Assembly: GCA_034509735.1 (NCBI GenBank)
Contig: JACGWO010000004.1
Coordinates: forward strand, 20,131,395 to 20,195,394
DNA: 64,000 nucleotides
DNA from: Sesamum alatum
Taxonomy: Eukaryota; Streptophyta; Magnoliopsida; Lamiales; Pedaliaceae
Direction of reading: 5' to 3'
Shown: positions 11,060-22,581 of the stretch, one piece after another
Layout: the number at the start of each line of letters is the position of its first letter
How positions within the stretch are numbered: position 1 is the first letter of the stretch
Position numbers and translations under genes: made by a program
The notes under the pieces: generated by a model
Databases searched by the model: none
What the model was told of the DNA's origin: nothing
What the model saw: the letters and a program-made list of their open reading frames with translations, nothing else

Positions 11060-11225
11060 ACAATAAAATCAAAGCGTTTTGATACGTAAGCCTGTTTGAT
11101 TCTCTACTTCATTCTTAAACTCCTTAAATTTATCAAAGTTTTTGAATTTATATTTCCATTAAAATATATGTATTTATACCTAGAGAAATCATCTGTAAAA
11201 GTTATGAAGTAGGAATATCCTTCCT
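11060..11225 (-). pseudogene. Copia integrase fragment (a different, diverged family)
   Basis: The minus-strand frames read FKEFKNEVENQTGL-IKTL and, further upstream in the protein, a degraded FITFTDD-SRYxYIYF segment. This is the same region of a Ty1/copia integrase core as at 19334-19140 in the family A element, but much more diverged. The fragment has no other domain and cannot be functional. Confidence 0.6.
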
Positions 11226-11526
11226 GAACTTTTCTTTTCTTTTTTTTTCCAAAATCCACCGAGAGGTGGGGGCAATTGTCGCAATCCCTAGCCCTTCACC
11301 ATAGAACAAAAGGGAGTATTTACAATGTTCAAAATAATATACTCCTCGAACTTGAGCATATAAAAGTTATGAAGTAGGAATATCCTCCCTGAACTTTTCT
11401 TTTCTTTTCTTTTTTCCAAAATCCACTGAGAGGTGGGGGCAATTGTCGCAATCCCTAGCCCTTCTCCATAGAACAAAAGGGAGAATTTACAATGTTCAAA
11501 ATAATATCCTCCTCGAACTTGAATGC
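11197..11526. repeat. Tandem duplication, 165-bp unit, two copies
   Basis: Unit 1 (11197-11361) and unit 2 (11362-11526) begin AAAAGTTATGAAGTAGGAAT and differ at a handful of positions and in the length of a CTTTT run. The first bases overlap the integrase fragment, so the duplication arose within that relic. Confidence 0.85.
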
Positions 11527-11589
11527 TCACAAGACCACTCACATCCGAGTGACTAGCTCCCATTGGTTTGCAGCACGAGTAATGTTTCC

Positions 11590-13353
11590 ATCAAATGGGA
11601 GAGGCGCGGCGAAGCACGGGAGGTGCATAATATAAAAAACACAGTGTGTAAAATAAACGAAATTAAAGCATACATCAAACATGCATAACCCTTGATTCTT
11701 CCGGGCGTTTGGTGTATCTCATGTTCAAGAAAGCACACAACATGGAGGCCATAGAATTTGGAGGAACAAGAAACGTAAAGAGAGAACGTTATCCTCGTAG
11801 TTTTCTTCATTCGGCTACACGCATTGTACCCCATTTTGCCACCAAGATCCCAATGTAGAGACCTTCTAAATTGCCCACACGCTTCAACGGATAGTGACGA
11901 ACTCTCGTACTAGAAAGAAGTTGTTTAGGGTAGAAGAGACATCGATACAACACTATTGGTTAACGCTACCGACATCTCTAATGTTCAACCTTAAATGAAT
12001 CAAGAAGAACAAAGGAAAATCTTCGATAGAGTACTAGAGGGTGGACGAGAGAGAAAGAGAGGTGAGATGGCAAAGTGTAAAGATTAGTGTGTGAAGTGTG
12101 TGAGTTTGAGTATTTATAAGGAATTAGTATTAATCCTACTCAACCTCTTCCAAATAGACACATCCTAATCAACTAGGGATTTGACCTAGTCAAATCCTAG
12201 TTGACTTAAGATTTGACCTAGTCAAACCTCATCGTAGGATGAATCCTAGCCCTCCATCTCAAAACCTCTAGATCAAATCTCGTCATCCGTCCTTGATGGG
12301 CTTTACGGAATGGGCCTATTTAAATATAATTTAAATAGTCCAAAGGTCCAATGGACTCTATATTAAATCCTATTTAATATTCTCAACCCATTAATTAATT
12401 CACCCTTTTAATCTAATTAAAAGAGAAGCCCATGCTTATTAAATCCATAAATTCAATTTATGAACTCAAGCCCGATTAATCCAATTAATCCATAAAGGCT
12501 TAAATCTCCAAAAAGTATAATTTAATCCTATTAAATTAAACATTCTCCCGGAATTAATTCCAAATTAATTTCTTTCACATCCGGTGAAGTGGGTGTGACT
12601 CTTTAGGTTCACCCTCAACTAAACTTGGACCTACTTTTTGTTATCTCATGACCAAAGTAATCCGTCACCGTAGGTGGCCGTCTAGCAACGGTTCATGACA
12701 CTAGAAACTAGGTGAATATGTGGCGTGAACATTTAGGCTCCGAGTTAGATACAGGTACGGTCCTACTGTCACCAGTCTCCCGGCCTTAGTATATGGTATG
12801 GAATAAGATGTCGGTTCCCATCTTTGACTTAGGCATCAATGCTTCAAACTTGAGATAGGTTTAACTCTATGATTGACGTAGGAAATCGTGTCCCACTCCA
12901 TCAAGTGATATTGCCATAGACTTTGAGAGTCTAAACCATCTCAAAATGCATAGGAGATCTCGCTGTCATAATCTTTGACAGGGGACAGATCCTTTCTTTA
13001 CATCCACTGTCCTCCTCTCTACGTACTCCGACTGAACTGAAAAAGGCTTATGATGGCCATGTCTTACGACACAATCACGCTTTCCAGATTCAAGATACAA
13101 CCTTTGTATGTAAGTGACTGTCATGATTCCTCAAGTTCGAGGACTAATCTCGTACTATTGAAATCGGGAATACTAGTTGTACCGACCAAGCCCGTGTGGT
13201 TCATATGATGATTCCCGCGAGTCACCTCAGTCAGCCAGCACCCTTGTCAACTAACCCACTAATATTGCATAGACGCCCAACGCCTGTCACTAATGAAATA
13301 CGGTACTCATCCAATGAATACAATCCTTTGTTCAAGTCTCTATAGGACCCTCG
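11590..13353 (-). mobile_element. Copia family A LTR (minus), truncated at its 5' end
   Basis: The LTR is read on the minus strand. Its 3' end lies near 11590 (GAAGCACG and GGTGTATCTCATG blocks) and it carries the conserved block at 12593-12722. It breaks off at 13353, inside its U3, where a plus-strand LTR begins. The left boundary is approximate. Confidence 0.75.
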
Positions 13354-14777
13354 TGTTAGAATAGGCGACCATGAAGCCAATCATATTAGGCTTATGTAAC
13401 CTATTTCTGACAATTTGGTGTTTAATAAAGTTCATGAATAGAAGTGATATTCGTACTTGGCATTTATTCTTTTGTGTTCACTTAACTGCTTTATATTACA
13501 AACTATTCAACGCACAAACAAAACCCATAGACCGAAAGCTTAATCTAAGCAACTGGACTGCGCATAGGATGACAGGTCATGAAATCAATTTTTGTGGATC
13601 GGTCTGATATACTCCAAGTCGAATGACCTCGAGATAGGGTATCAAGAGTCCATTTGAGACTTGAACTAAGCGATTGCAGTTGCGTTTAATCGACAAGTGA
13701 CGAAGGTCATTCATGCAATGTTAGTAGGTTAGCCAGCTGGGTGTTGGCTGATTGAGGTGACTCATGGGAATCGTCATATGAAAAACCTTGAGTGGGTTGG
13801 TCGGTATGACTTGAATTCCCGGTTCCAATAGTACGGGTTTAGTCCTCGGACTTGAGGGATGTGGTCACATACACACTGTGGCTATATCTTAGATTTGGCA
13901 AGAGGATACCAAGTCAAAAGACTAGGTTGTCATAAGCCCTATCTAGTGCAGTCAAGGTGTGTAGTGTGAACAGTAGGTCCGAATATAGAATCCATCTCCC
14001 GTCAATAGGATTGACAGAGATGTCTCACGAATATAGGTCCTTGTGATGTTCGTATGGACGATCCAAGGTTGTAATCAAGAATGGGTACTGACACCTATTG
14101 TCCACACCCTAGACTATAGCCGTGAGATGAAAGACAGAAGAACAAACGTATAAAGAGCCTAAATGTTCACGCCATAAATATTCACCTAGTCTCTAGTGCC
14201 ATGGACCGTTGCTAGACAGCTACCCATGGTGACGGACGATTTTCCATCATAGGATGATTGAAAATTCAGCCAAGCCTAGCTAAGGGTGAACCTAAAGAGT
14301 CACACACAATCCATCGGTAGTGGAGGAAGAAGAACAATTTAATTTGGTTAAATTGGTTTACTTTTCTTGGATTGTTAATTCTTCAATTGGATTAAATAGA
14401 ATTAACTAATAAATTGGATTTATTAAATTGATGAAATACGCTTAAAATAATTATTTAAATATTTAAGGCCTTAGGGATTATTTTAAATTAGATTTAAAAT
14501 ATTCCATGGAATCCATCTAAGAAATGGACGGATGATACTAAATGGAGAGATCAATGGCCAAGATCAAGTTTGACTTGGTCTTTTACCTAAGTTGACTAGG
14601 ATTTGACTAGGTCAAAATCCTGGTCAACCTAGGGTTCTCTATGAGAGTTTGAAGAGGACTAGGAGAAGTCCCTTCGATAAATACTCATAGAAACACACAC
14701 CTCATGGTGATGAAACTCTAGCACACACATGCACGCACACACACACACACACACACACTCGGCCACCTCTCTCTTGA
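13354..14777 (+). mobile_element. Copia family A LTR (plus), 3'-truncated
   Basis: Begins exactly TGTTAGAATAGGCGACCATG at 13354, the family A LTR start, and runs through the conserved block (about 14158-14312) to a CA microsatellite (14729-14759). It then meets the next, oppositely oriented LTR near 14777. There is no polypurine tract upstream, as expected for a 5' or solo LTR. Confidence 0.8.
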
Positions 14778-16747
14778 AAGCCTTAGATAGGCGTGTGGAT
14801 CGTCCCGGAAGGAGCGTGAATGCGGAAGCACGGTATAAAATATAATTATAAAATTTAAAGCATGCTTAAACAGGAATTAAAACTACACGATCAAGGGGTG
14901 TTCCCTTGAACCTCCTGGACATTCGGTATATCTCATGACTAAAATAAAGAGCATACAAATCATGGAGGCCATAGGGTTGTAGAAATCGACAATAGCAAAA
15001 CGTAGAAACCTACCCGGTTGTCGTTTTATCTTCAAATTGCTCCTTGCGTTGTTCCCCATTTTGCACCAAGATCTCGAATTAAGACCCTCTAAATCGTACA
15101 CGCAATCCGCCCACGTATCTTGATCCCCGTGCTAGCGAAAAATCAAGTGAATATAATTTAGAGAGGATGGATCAACCAAACGTTATGAATTAACGTTATC
15201 AATCCTCCTTAGGTTCAATTGTGTAAACAAAAGAACCAAAATAACTTTCTTGGGAAAAAAGGGGATGGACGAGCAAGGAGAGGGCAGTGTGTGTGTGTGC
15301 GTGTGCGTGTGTTGAATTTTTATCATCATGTCTAAAGTGAAACCCTAGGAGTATTTATAGAGAAGAAATCTCATTCCTCTTCAAACTCCAACTTTATTTT
15401 GACTAAGATTTTGACCTAGTCAAACCAGGTCTTGTATTGGTCAAACCAATCCAAGCCATCCATCTCTCCTTTTAATCTCAACCATCCATTTATTTATGGA
15501 ATATTTAAATCCTATTTAAATAATCCATGGGGCCATAAATAAATAAAATAAATAATAATATTTATGTTAAGCTCATGTAATTAATTTCAATAAATTCAAT
15601 TTATTAATTTAGTTCAAATCCTTTTAATCTAATTTAAAGGAATCAACATCCCAAGAAAAAGAGAACCGATTAAATCCAATTTAATCGTCCTACCTCTCCA
15701 ATTCTAAGTCTAAATTAAATACTTTATGTGTGCGGATTGTGTGTGACTCTTTAGGTTCACCTTCAGCTAGACTTGGTTGAATTCCCAATCATCCTATGAC
15801 AGGAATTCGTCTGTCACCATGGGTGGCCGTCTAGCAACGGTCGATGGCACTAGAGACTAAGTGAATATTCGTGGTGTGAACATTTAGGCTCTCCAATACA
15901 TTTATCCTTCCATCTACAGTCTCACAACTTAGGGTATAGGGCACGGAAACGTAGGTACCCATCTTAGACCTAAGTCTTGCCTCGTCCTTACTAAACGTCA
16001 CCGGGATTTTACCCTTTTGTTCAGTTACTGTGGCCACAGATTCATAAGGGACGAGTCTCAAAGTATAGTGAGATGCTACTGTCAGCGCTGTGACAGGAGA
16101 TGGATCCTTTCTTGGAATCTACTGTCACGCTGCACATCTTGACTGCACTAGATAGGGCTTATGACTACTTAGTAACTAGGACTTGGTAATCTCTTACCAT
16201 ACCTAAGATACAGGCACGGTGTGCAGGTGATCTCAGTAATCATTCAAGTCAAAGGATCAACTTGTACTGTTGGAACCGAGAACACAAGTCATACCTAACT
16301 GACCCTACTCAAAGTCCTCCGTAAGACGGTTCCCGAGTCACCTCAGTCAGCTGCCACCTAGCTAGCTGACCCACTAACACTACATGGACGAGCCTCGTCA
16401 CTGGTCGATGAAACATGACATCAGATGCTTAGTGCAAGTCTGAAGTGGATTCTCGATGCCCTTTCTCGAGATTCCTTGACTTGGAGAATTTCAAACTGAC
16501 TCGGCGAAACTGATTTCATGAACCTATCATCCAATGCGTACTTTCAATTTCCAGAAATGTGGTTTCAGTCCGTGGGTTTTGTTTGTGCAGTGAACAATTA
16601 TAATAAAGCAGTAAAGTGAACACAGATAAAGTATAAGCCAGATGAATATCACTTTCTTATTCATTGCAGTTTATTAAAACTTTGAAATTGTTCTGATTAG
16701 GTTACATTCGGCTAATCAGATTGGCTTCATGGTCACCTATTCTAACA
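14778..16747 (-). mobile_element. Copia family A 3' LTR of the minus-strand element
   Basis: On the minus strand the LTR begins TGTTAGAATAGGTGACCATG at 16747, immediately after the polypurine tract, and runs to about 14778. It includes the conserved block (15743-15870), a TG microsatellite (about 15290-15312) and GGTATATCTCATG near the end. This places it as the 3' LTR of the gag-pol copy at 16768-20815. The far end has lost the CACTT-CTTTCA terminus seen in other copies. Confidence 0.82.
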
Positions 16748-16757
16748 ATCTCCCACA
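16748..16757 (-). other. Polypurine tract of the minus-strand copia element
   Basis: The minus strand reads TGTGGGAGAT directly before the LTR start TGTTAGAATAGG. This is the position and composition of the plus-strand primer used in reverse transcription, and it confirms the element's orientation and the LTR boundary. Confidence 0.85.
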
Positions 16758-16767
16758 TGACCTAAAG

Positions 16768-17153
16768 TCAATCGCCCATATGTCTAATCCCCATTTTCTC
16801 AAGATGTTGCGTATGAGCAGTTAGCAACATAGGCTTTGTCAGCGGATCTGTTGTGTTATCTGCTAAGCTGACTCGGTCCATCCGGAAGTCACCTCTTCCT
16901 ACCATTTTCTTCAAAAGGTGGAAGCGTCTAAGAATGTGCTTGGATCGATGATGGGATCTCGATTCCTTTGCTTGCGCTATGGCTCCGTTATTATCGCAGA
17001 AGATAACTACATGTTCCGCAATGCTAGGCACCATACCCAATTCTTGGATGTAGTTTCTCATCTAAACCACTTCTTTGGCAGCTTCTGAAGTTGCTATGTA
17101 TTCGGCCTCAGTAGTAGAATCAGTCGTGGTTGCTTGTTTGGAACTTTTCCATG
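16768..17153 (-). pseudogene. Copia RNase H domain
   Basis: Frame-shifted from the RT segment at about 17154. It continues with WKSSKQAT, then a TEAEYIA motif carrying the catalytic glutamate, and after a TAG (where tryptophan is expected, near 17062) FCDNNGAIAQAK with the catalytic aspartate. It then has HHRSKHILRRFH and a C-terminal TDPLTKPM segment. In copia elements this domain degrades the RNA strand of the RNA:DNA hybrid. The frameshift and stop make it non-functional. Confidence 0.85.
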
Positions 17154-18449
17154 CTACCACGCCTCCATTGAGTCTAAACACACAACCTGACTGAGACTTG
17201 GCATCATCGTCATCTGCCTGGAAGCTAGCATCGCTAAAGCTTCCAGGATTAATTCTCCATTGCCATAGACCAAGAACATTTCCTTAGTCCTCCTCAGGTA
17301 CTTAAGGATGCTCGTTACTGCATTCCAATGTGCCTCCCCTGCACAAGACTGATATTTGCTCGTTACACTTAAGGCGTAAGCGATGTCAGGTCTCGTGCAG
17401 TAGACGGCATATTGGATGCTTCCTACGGCAGAAGCATAGGGGATGTCTTTCATCCTTTCAAGTTCCTCATCAGTATTAGGAGACTGTTTCTTGGAAAACT
17501 TGATCCCATGCCCCATGGGAAGGAAACCTCGTTTGGAGTTATCCATGCGAAACCTTTTCAGGATTTTCTCCATATAGGAGTTTTGGGTTAGTCCCAACAT
17601 TCGTCTAGATCTGTCCCTGACGATCTGGATGCCTAGAATGTAGGAGGCTTCACCCAAATCCTTCATGGAAAATTGAGTGGATAACCATGCTTTTGTGTTA
17701 CCCAACATTCTAACGTCATTACCTATGAGTAGAATGTCGTCCACATAAAGTACTAGGAATACTACGGAGCTCCCACTAACCTTCTTGTGTATGCAAGGGT
17801 CGAATTCGTTCTTGGTGAAATCATAACCCCGTATGACTTCATTGAAGTGAATGTTCCAGCTCCCGGATGCTTGTTTGAGGCCATAGATGGACTTCTGGAG
17901 ACAACAGACTTTCTGCTCTTCTCCGGCGACCGTGAATCCTTCCGTCTGATCCATGTTGATCTCTTCCTCAACGAAACCGTTGAGAAAAGCCGTTTTCACG
18001 TCCATCTGCCATATTTCATAGTCATAACATGCTGCTATGGCTAGCAGCATTCGAATGGACTTAGCTATGGCGACCAGCAAATAGGTACCCTCAAAGTCGA
18101 CCCCGGGTCGTTGAGTGTAGCCTTTTGTCGCTAGCCTAGCTTTGAAGGTCGTAACTTCTCCATCAATGCTAAGTTTGCGCTTATAGACCCATTTACACCC
18201 GATCGGTTTAATGCCTTTGGGTGGGTCTACAAGTGTCCAGACTTGGTTCTCACTCAGGGAGCCCATTTCGGTTTTCATGGCCTCAAGCCATTTTCCCGAG
18301 TCGATGTCAGACATCGCATCCCCGTATGTCTTGGGATCCTTATCCAATTGACTGGTCACGTTTAGAAAGTCATACCTCACGGGAGGGCGAGGCACTCTAG
18401 CTGACCTACGGAGGATAGGAACATCAGTGGAGACTGTGGACGCAGACAA
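17154..18449 (-). pseudogene. Copia reverse transcriptase
   Basis: The longest open frame in the window (431 codons). In order: KWLEAMKTEM-SL and GCKWVYKRK segments, MDVKTAFLNG (first catalytic aspartate), QASGSWN, and LYVDDILLIGND with the YVDD active site, then MKDLGEASYILGIQI and YASAVGSIQYA. The enzyme copies the retrotransposon RNA into DNA inside the particle. The RT core is open and its catalytic residues are present, but the polyprotein is broken on both sides (integrase and RNase H frameshifts), so this is a relic, not an active gene. Confidence 0.9.
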
Positions 18450-18524
18450 TTCAGGAGCTGGCGGTTTAGGTACCGAGGTTGGCTCTTCCTGAGGTTGTTC
18501 GACATGCCTGGAATGCTGAACTTC

Positions 18525-19334
18525 TCAAGGTTGCTCAACCTGTTGGGTATTTATCCTTAAGACTCTCGATGAGGTATCCGCAGCTATTGGAATCGATGAC
18601 TGATTTGTCTCACTTGACTCCTCAAGGATCAGCTCATCATGTTGGACACCTTCTGGAAATCCTTGTTCCAAGAATACTGTGTTCCTTGAAACAAACACCT
18701 TTTGTTCCAAGGGATCATAAAAATAATAACCTACAGTTTCTTTAGGGTATCCAACAAACCTGCACAAACTAGACTTTGATTCTAGCTTGTCTCCCACTAG
18801 CTTCTTGATGTATGCAGGACTACCCCACACTTTCAAATAGTTGTAGGATGCAGGCTTGCCATGCCATATCTCATATGGTGTTTGGGTCACTGCACTGGTC
18901 GGCGGTAAGTTCAACAACTTGGTTGCGGTTTCCAATGCATAGCCCAAAAAGACAAGGGCAACTTGGTAAAACTCATCATGGATCGGACTATGTCCAACAA
19001 GGTTCGGTTCCTCCTTTCAAGGCCCCATTTAATTGTGGTGTCTCCGAGGTGTCCATTTAGAGATTATACCGTTTTCTTTGAGATAATTAAGGAACTCGGT
19101 ACTAAGGTATTCTCCGCCTTTGTCTGACCGTAGGACTATAATTTTGCAGTCGGTTTGGTTCTCGACTTCAAGTCTGAATTCTTTAAACCTCTCAAGAGCT
19201 TCAGACTTGTACCTCATCAGGTAAACATAACCATACCGTGAATGGTCATCGGTGAAGGTTATGAAATAGGAGAATCCACCTCGGGCTTGCGTCCTTAGTG
19301 GTCCACAAACGTCTGTGTGGACCAAGTCTAACAT
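18525..19334 (-). pseudogene. Copia integrase
   Basis: 19334-19029 encodes the catalytic core: a LDLVHTDVCGPL segment (first Asp), FITFTDDHSRYGYVYLM, then LRSDKGGEY (second Asp) and LKENGIISKWTP. A frameshift at about 19050 disrupts the PQLNG-ERRNRTL segment that would bear the catalytic glutamate. The frame resumes at 18947-18525 with GYALETATKLLN, TPYEIWHGKPASY and the C-terminal CRFVGYPKETVGYYFYDP region. It would insert the cDNA into the genome; the frameshift makes this copy inactive. Confidence 0.87.
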
Positions 19335-19352
19335 ACCTGTGGTAAGCCTGCT

Positions 19353-19994
19353 TTATCCTACAAAGGGCTTCTTGGTCATTTTCCCTCTAAGGCAGGATTC
19401 ACAAGTTGGTAGATCACTCAAATCCCCAACCTCAAGGTACTTTGAGTCTACCAATTTCTTCATCCTATCTTGGGAGATATGACCTAGCCTTGCATGCCAC
19501 AGTCGTGCATTCCCGTCATTATCTATTTTACGTTTGTGTTGGGTGTTTAGAACGGAACTTGTTTGTTGTAAGACATAGAGACCGTTATTAAGCGTACCAA
19601 GCAGATGAGTAATTCCACCCTTCATCAAATAAAAGCAATTTTTATTGATTGAAAACTCATAACCACTATTGTCTAACAATAGAATGAAAATTATGTTTCT
19701 AATCATGCTAGGTACATAATAAAATTGCTCTAATTCTATACAAATACGATCACTAACTACTAAGGTGGCGGATCCTATTGCTTCTGCCGAGATGGCCTTG
19801 CCATTTCCAAACTTTAGGACTATTTCACCGCTACTCAATCTTCTTCTTCTTCTCAACACCTGCAAATCATTGCAAATGTGAGCTCCACAGCCGGTATTTA
19901 ATACCCAAGAGGCAGAGTTAGGAACCATATTAACCTCAATCACAAAAATACCTTGCTTGGAGAGGAGTTTGGGGCAATCCCTCTTCCAATGCAT
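19353..19994 (-). pseudogene. Copia zinc knuckle, protease and integrase zinc-binding domain
   Basis: Just before the frame opens, CIHCREKMHWKRDC is a CCHC knuckle with methionine where glycine is usual. The protease active-site motif reads WVLNTGCGAHIC: the catalytic aspartate of the usual D-T/S-G is asparagine here. 19520-19400 gives LWHARLGHIS and TCESCLRGK, the HHCC zinc-binding start of integrase. The protease would cut the polyprotein; with Asn at the nucleophile position it should be inactive even apart from the other lesions. Confidence 0.85.
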
Positions 19995-20815
19995 TTTCTC
20001 ACGACAATGAATACATATGTCATTTGCCCTCGACTGTGCTTCGAGTCAACCTTCCTTTTCCCTTTTCCTTTCCCCACCTTGGCAATGGGGACACTCTTAG
20101 TGTTGGTTGCAGCTTTGACGGCTTTTCCCTTTCCCTTCTTCCTTTTTCAACGTTCGGCACACTTGCCTTTCGTTTTGGAAGTTGAAGCCTCTCCAAACAA
20201 TACTGACTGCACAGACTTTTTGATCGATGCCTCGTATTGCACCAACATATTAATTAACTCATGGATACCCTTCTCAAAAGTATTCATGTTCTTAGTTAAC
20301 AATGAATTGGTCGAAGGAGGGTGGGAGTGACTGAAGGATCACATCAATGTCCGTCTCGTTATCGAACCCTGCTTTGAGGTCTTCGAGCTTTTCCACCAAG
20401 GTAAGCATCTTGACCCCATGCTCATGTACAGAGGACCCTTCGGTCATTTTAGTTCCAAAGAACGCCTTCGTCGTGACATACCTAGTATGCCGATCCGGGA
20501 TCGCATAGCAATCCTTCAGACGAGCCATAATGGAAGGGACATCGTCTGGCCTCTCATACTGCTTTTGAATCTCATTTGTCATAGAGGCAAGTATGATGCT
20601 TTACGGACTTTCTGGTTATCCTAATGCCAAGTCTCGAACGTCTCACGTTCCTCTAGCATGCATCCTTCTGGCAAGGTCCGTGGAAACGACTTGTCCATGA
20701 CATATCCTTGGCTCTCGTAATCGAGCACTATCCTCAGATTGCGCAACCAGTCGTTGTAATTGGTTCCATTAAACTTGTTTGTCTCAAGTACGGTAGATAA
20801 TGGGTTCTTAAACAT
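19995..20815 (-). pseudogene. Copia gag (capsid/nucleocapsid precursor)
   Basis: Starts with ATG at 20815, followed by LETNKFNGTNYNDWLRNLRI, the entry segment of plant copia gag proteins, then GYVMDKSFPRTLPEG. A TAG replaces glutamine after TWH near 20617 and a frameshift follows. The rest of the domain (QKQYERPDDVPSIMARLKDC, TKAFFGTKM, DVILQSLPPSFDQF) is open at 20582-20292. Basic stretches leading to the zinc knuckle lie below 20290. Gag would assemble the particle that packages the RNA. Confidence 0.85.
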
Positions 20816-22581
20816 TTTAAATCTATATTTAAAGAACAGAACTTAATCAGCAGAATAAAATTATAAGTTTTAATAAAATTAAAGACTTGGACTTCAGTCA
20901 TTTAATGCTCCCACTAATTCTACGAAAACACGACACTCTCAAACATTATTTTCGGGAAACTCTTTTCCTAGTGGGCTCGGGATCCACAGCGATCTCTGCC
21001 ATACCCCACTTTTACGATTCGCATGGGAAACAACCTGTGGGAGGTATTTCATACCATTCTCGTTCCACGAGATTCCCAAGATAACTGCCTCACCCTATTA
21101 CGTGATCTCGAGGACTCCAAGCAAATCACGTTATTCGGGCGTTAGACCCACCCCAATCAACCGATTCATAGACTTACTGCTACCCCCACGACTCGGGAGA
21201 CAGGTCACAGCAGTGTACTCTTCGTTCATGACAGAGTGCAGCTTCTTTTAAGTACAATAGTCGTGCCACGACTCGTGAGACCATGCTATCGACTGAAACT
21301 AGCTTATCACTTCGCCATGGATTGAAGGCATGGACGAACTCCTAGAGTCCTAGTCCATTTATGAAGGGTCTAATATTCAACTTGGTCTAACCAAGTGAGA
21401 GTTTTAATGACCGAGATCTCATACATACATACATACATACATTCATCTATAATGCATTATAAAGGTTTGCATGCCATAGCAACAATACGATAATATAAAC
21501 CATTCATTCACCATAAGAGCCACATGCAAAATTAAAACCTAGCACACCCCTGTTGGATGATCACAAGCCCGAATCCTATGCGACCTACTGAGCCCGCAGT
21601 GGATCTATGGTCAATCTAAAGTTGGTCCTACACTATTACATTTAATAATAGCAACTCACCAATACACTGATGGGCCTTGTCCCATTCTCCTTCGGGTCTC
21701 CATTGAACTCCTTGGATTACCATTCTGGGCTCTCCTTCTGGGCCATCCTTCATCTCCACCATGGAAATTAAAATAAAGTATTACCTCACCACTATACTAC
21801 TCTCATTACAAATTTCAAAAGAAACCCTAGTGAAAACTCGAGGGCAGTACAATTGGAAGGAGATAGAATACCTTAGTATTCCAAGGCAACTAGAAGAGAG
21901 GAGGAGAAAACAAAAGAGGCACACATGCCCAACATAAAATTAAACCATACATCTAGTCTAGAGCTTGTGATCATCCATTCTCAATCAACGCACATAATTT
22001 CATGATATCCAATCATATAATTCATGCACATAATCCATGATATCTGATCACATCATCCATAAAAGAATTAAGAGAACGAGTCATACATGTAAACTTGGTG
22101 TAACATTGGCAATCCCTTTTCTTGTTAGGAAAACGTTTACTCATTATTTGAAAGTAGTTAAATTTTGAGATTCTAAACCAAACAAAATAAAACAACTTTT
22201 CAAATAATGTCTTTAAGAAAACATGCAAAATAAATAAAATAATTTTCAAAAAATATTCCAAAAATTAAAGAAGCAAGAAAACCATCGGAACGGCCAAGGG
22301 CCACCACTGCCAGCGACGGCCTGCTAGGGCAGGCGAGCAGGCTGGCCTTGCCTGCAGCCTGCGTGCACAGGGCGTGCCAAGACAGGTGCGCGCACGTAGG
22401 CCCCTGGCTGAATGCGCGCGCGCGCCTGGACGCGTGCCTGCGGGCTGGCGCTGCTGCCTGCGCGCGCACCGGTCATGCTGGTCGGGCGTCCGCGCACAGG
22501 CCCCTCTGCCTGTGGGCGCTACCCTGCCATGCAGCGCGTGCACGCCTGCGACGCAGCCCATGCGCGCGCGCGGCCTGTCTG
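20816..22581 (-). other. Family A copia leader with GC-rich block (minus)
   Basis: About 1.77 kb of untranslated leader upstream of gag. Its gag-proximal part is colinear (inverted) with 22582-23438. An (ATAC)n run lies at about 21423-21445. The distal part, 22270-22581, is extremely GC- and CpG-rich (GCGCGCGC runs) in contrast to its AT-rich neighbours. The many long open frames in that block come from composition. Confidence 0.75.
22270..22581. repeat. GC-rich block of the copia leader
   Basis: About 310 bases of G+C-rich, CpG-dense sequence inside the AT-rich retroelement leader. Shorter blocks sit at the matching place in two other leader copies (29430-29505 and 59020-59095), but with little sequence identity. 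Confidence 0.65.

Larger units (their letters stand above)
16748..22581 (-). mobile_element. Copia family A internal region, minus strand
   Basis: Read on the minus strand from right to left, this holds a long untranslated leader (22581-20816), then gag, zinc knuckle, protease, integrase, reverse transcriptase and RNase H in Ty1/copia order, and the polypurine tract at 16757. The 5' LTR is missing: the leader ends at a head-to-head junction with a plus-strand copy near 22581. All genes are interrupted, so this is a dead element. Confidence 0.85.

Noticed and set aside
17787..18044. Plus-strand frame in the RT region
   Set aside because: It is the antisense shadow of the copia reverse transcriptase, whose motifs are unambiguous on the minus strand.
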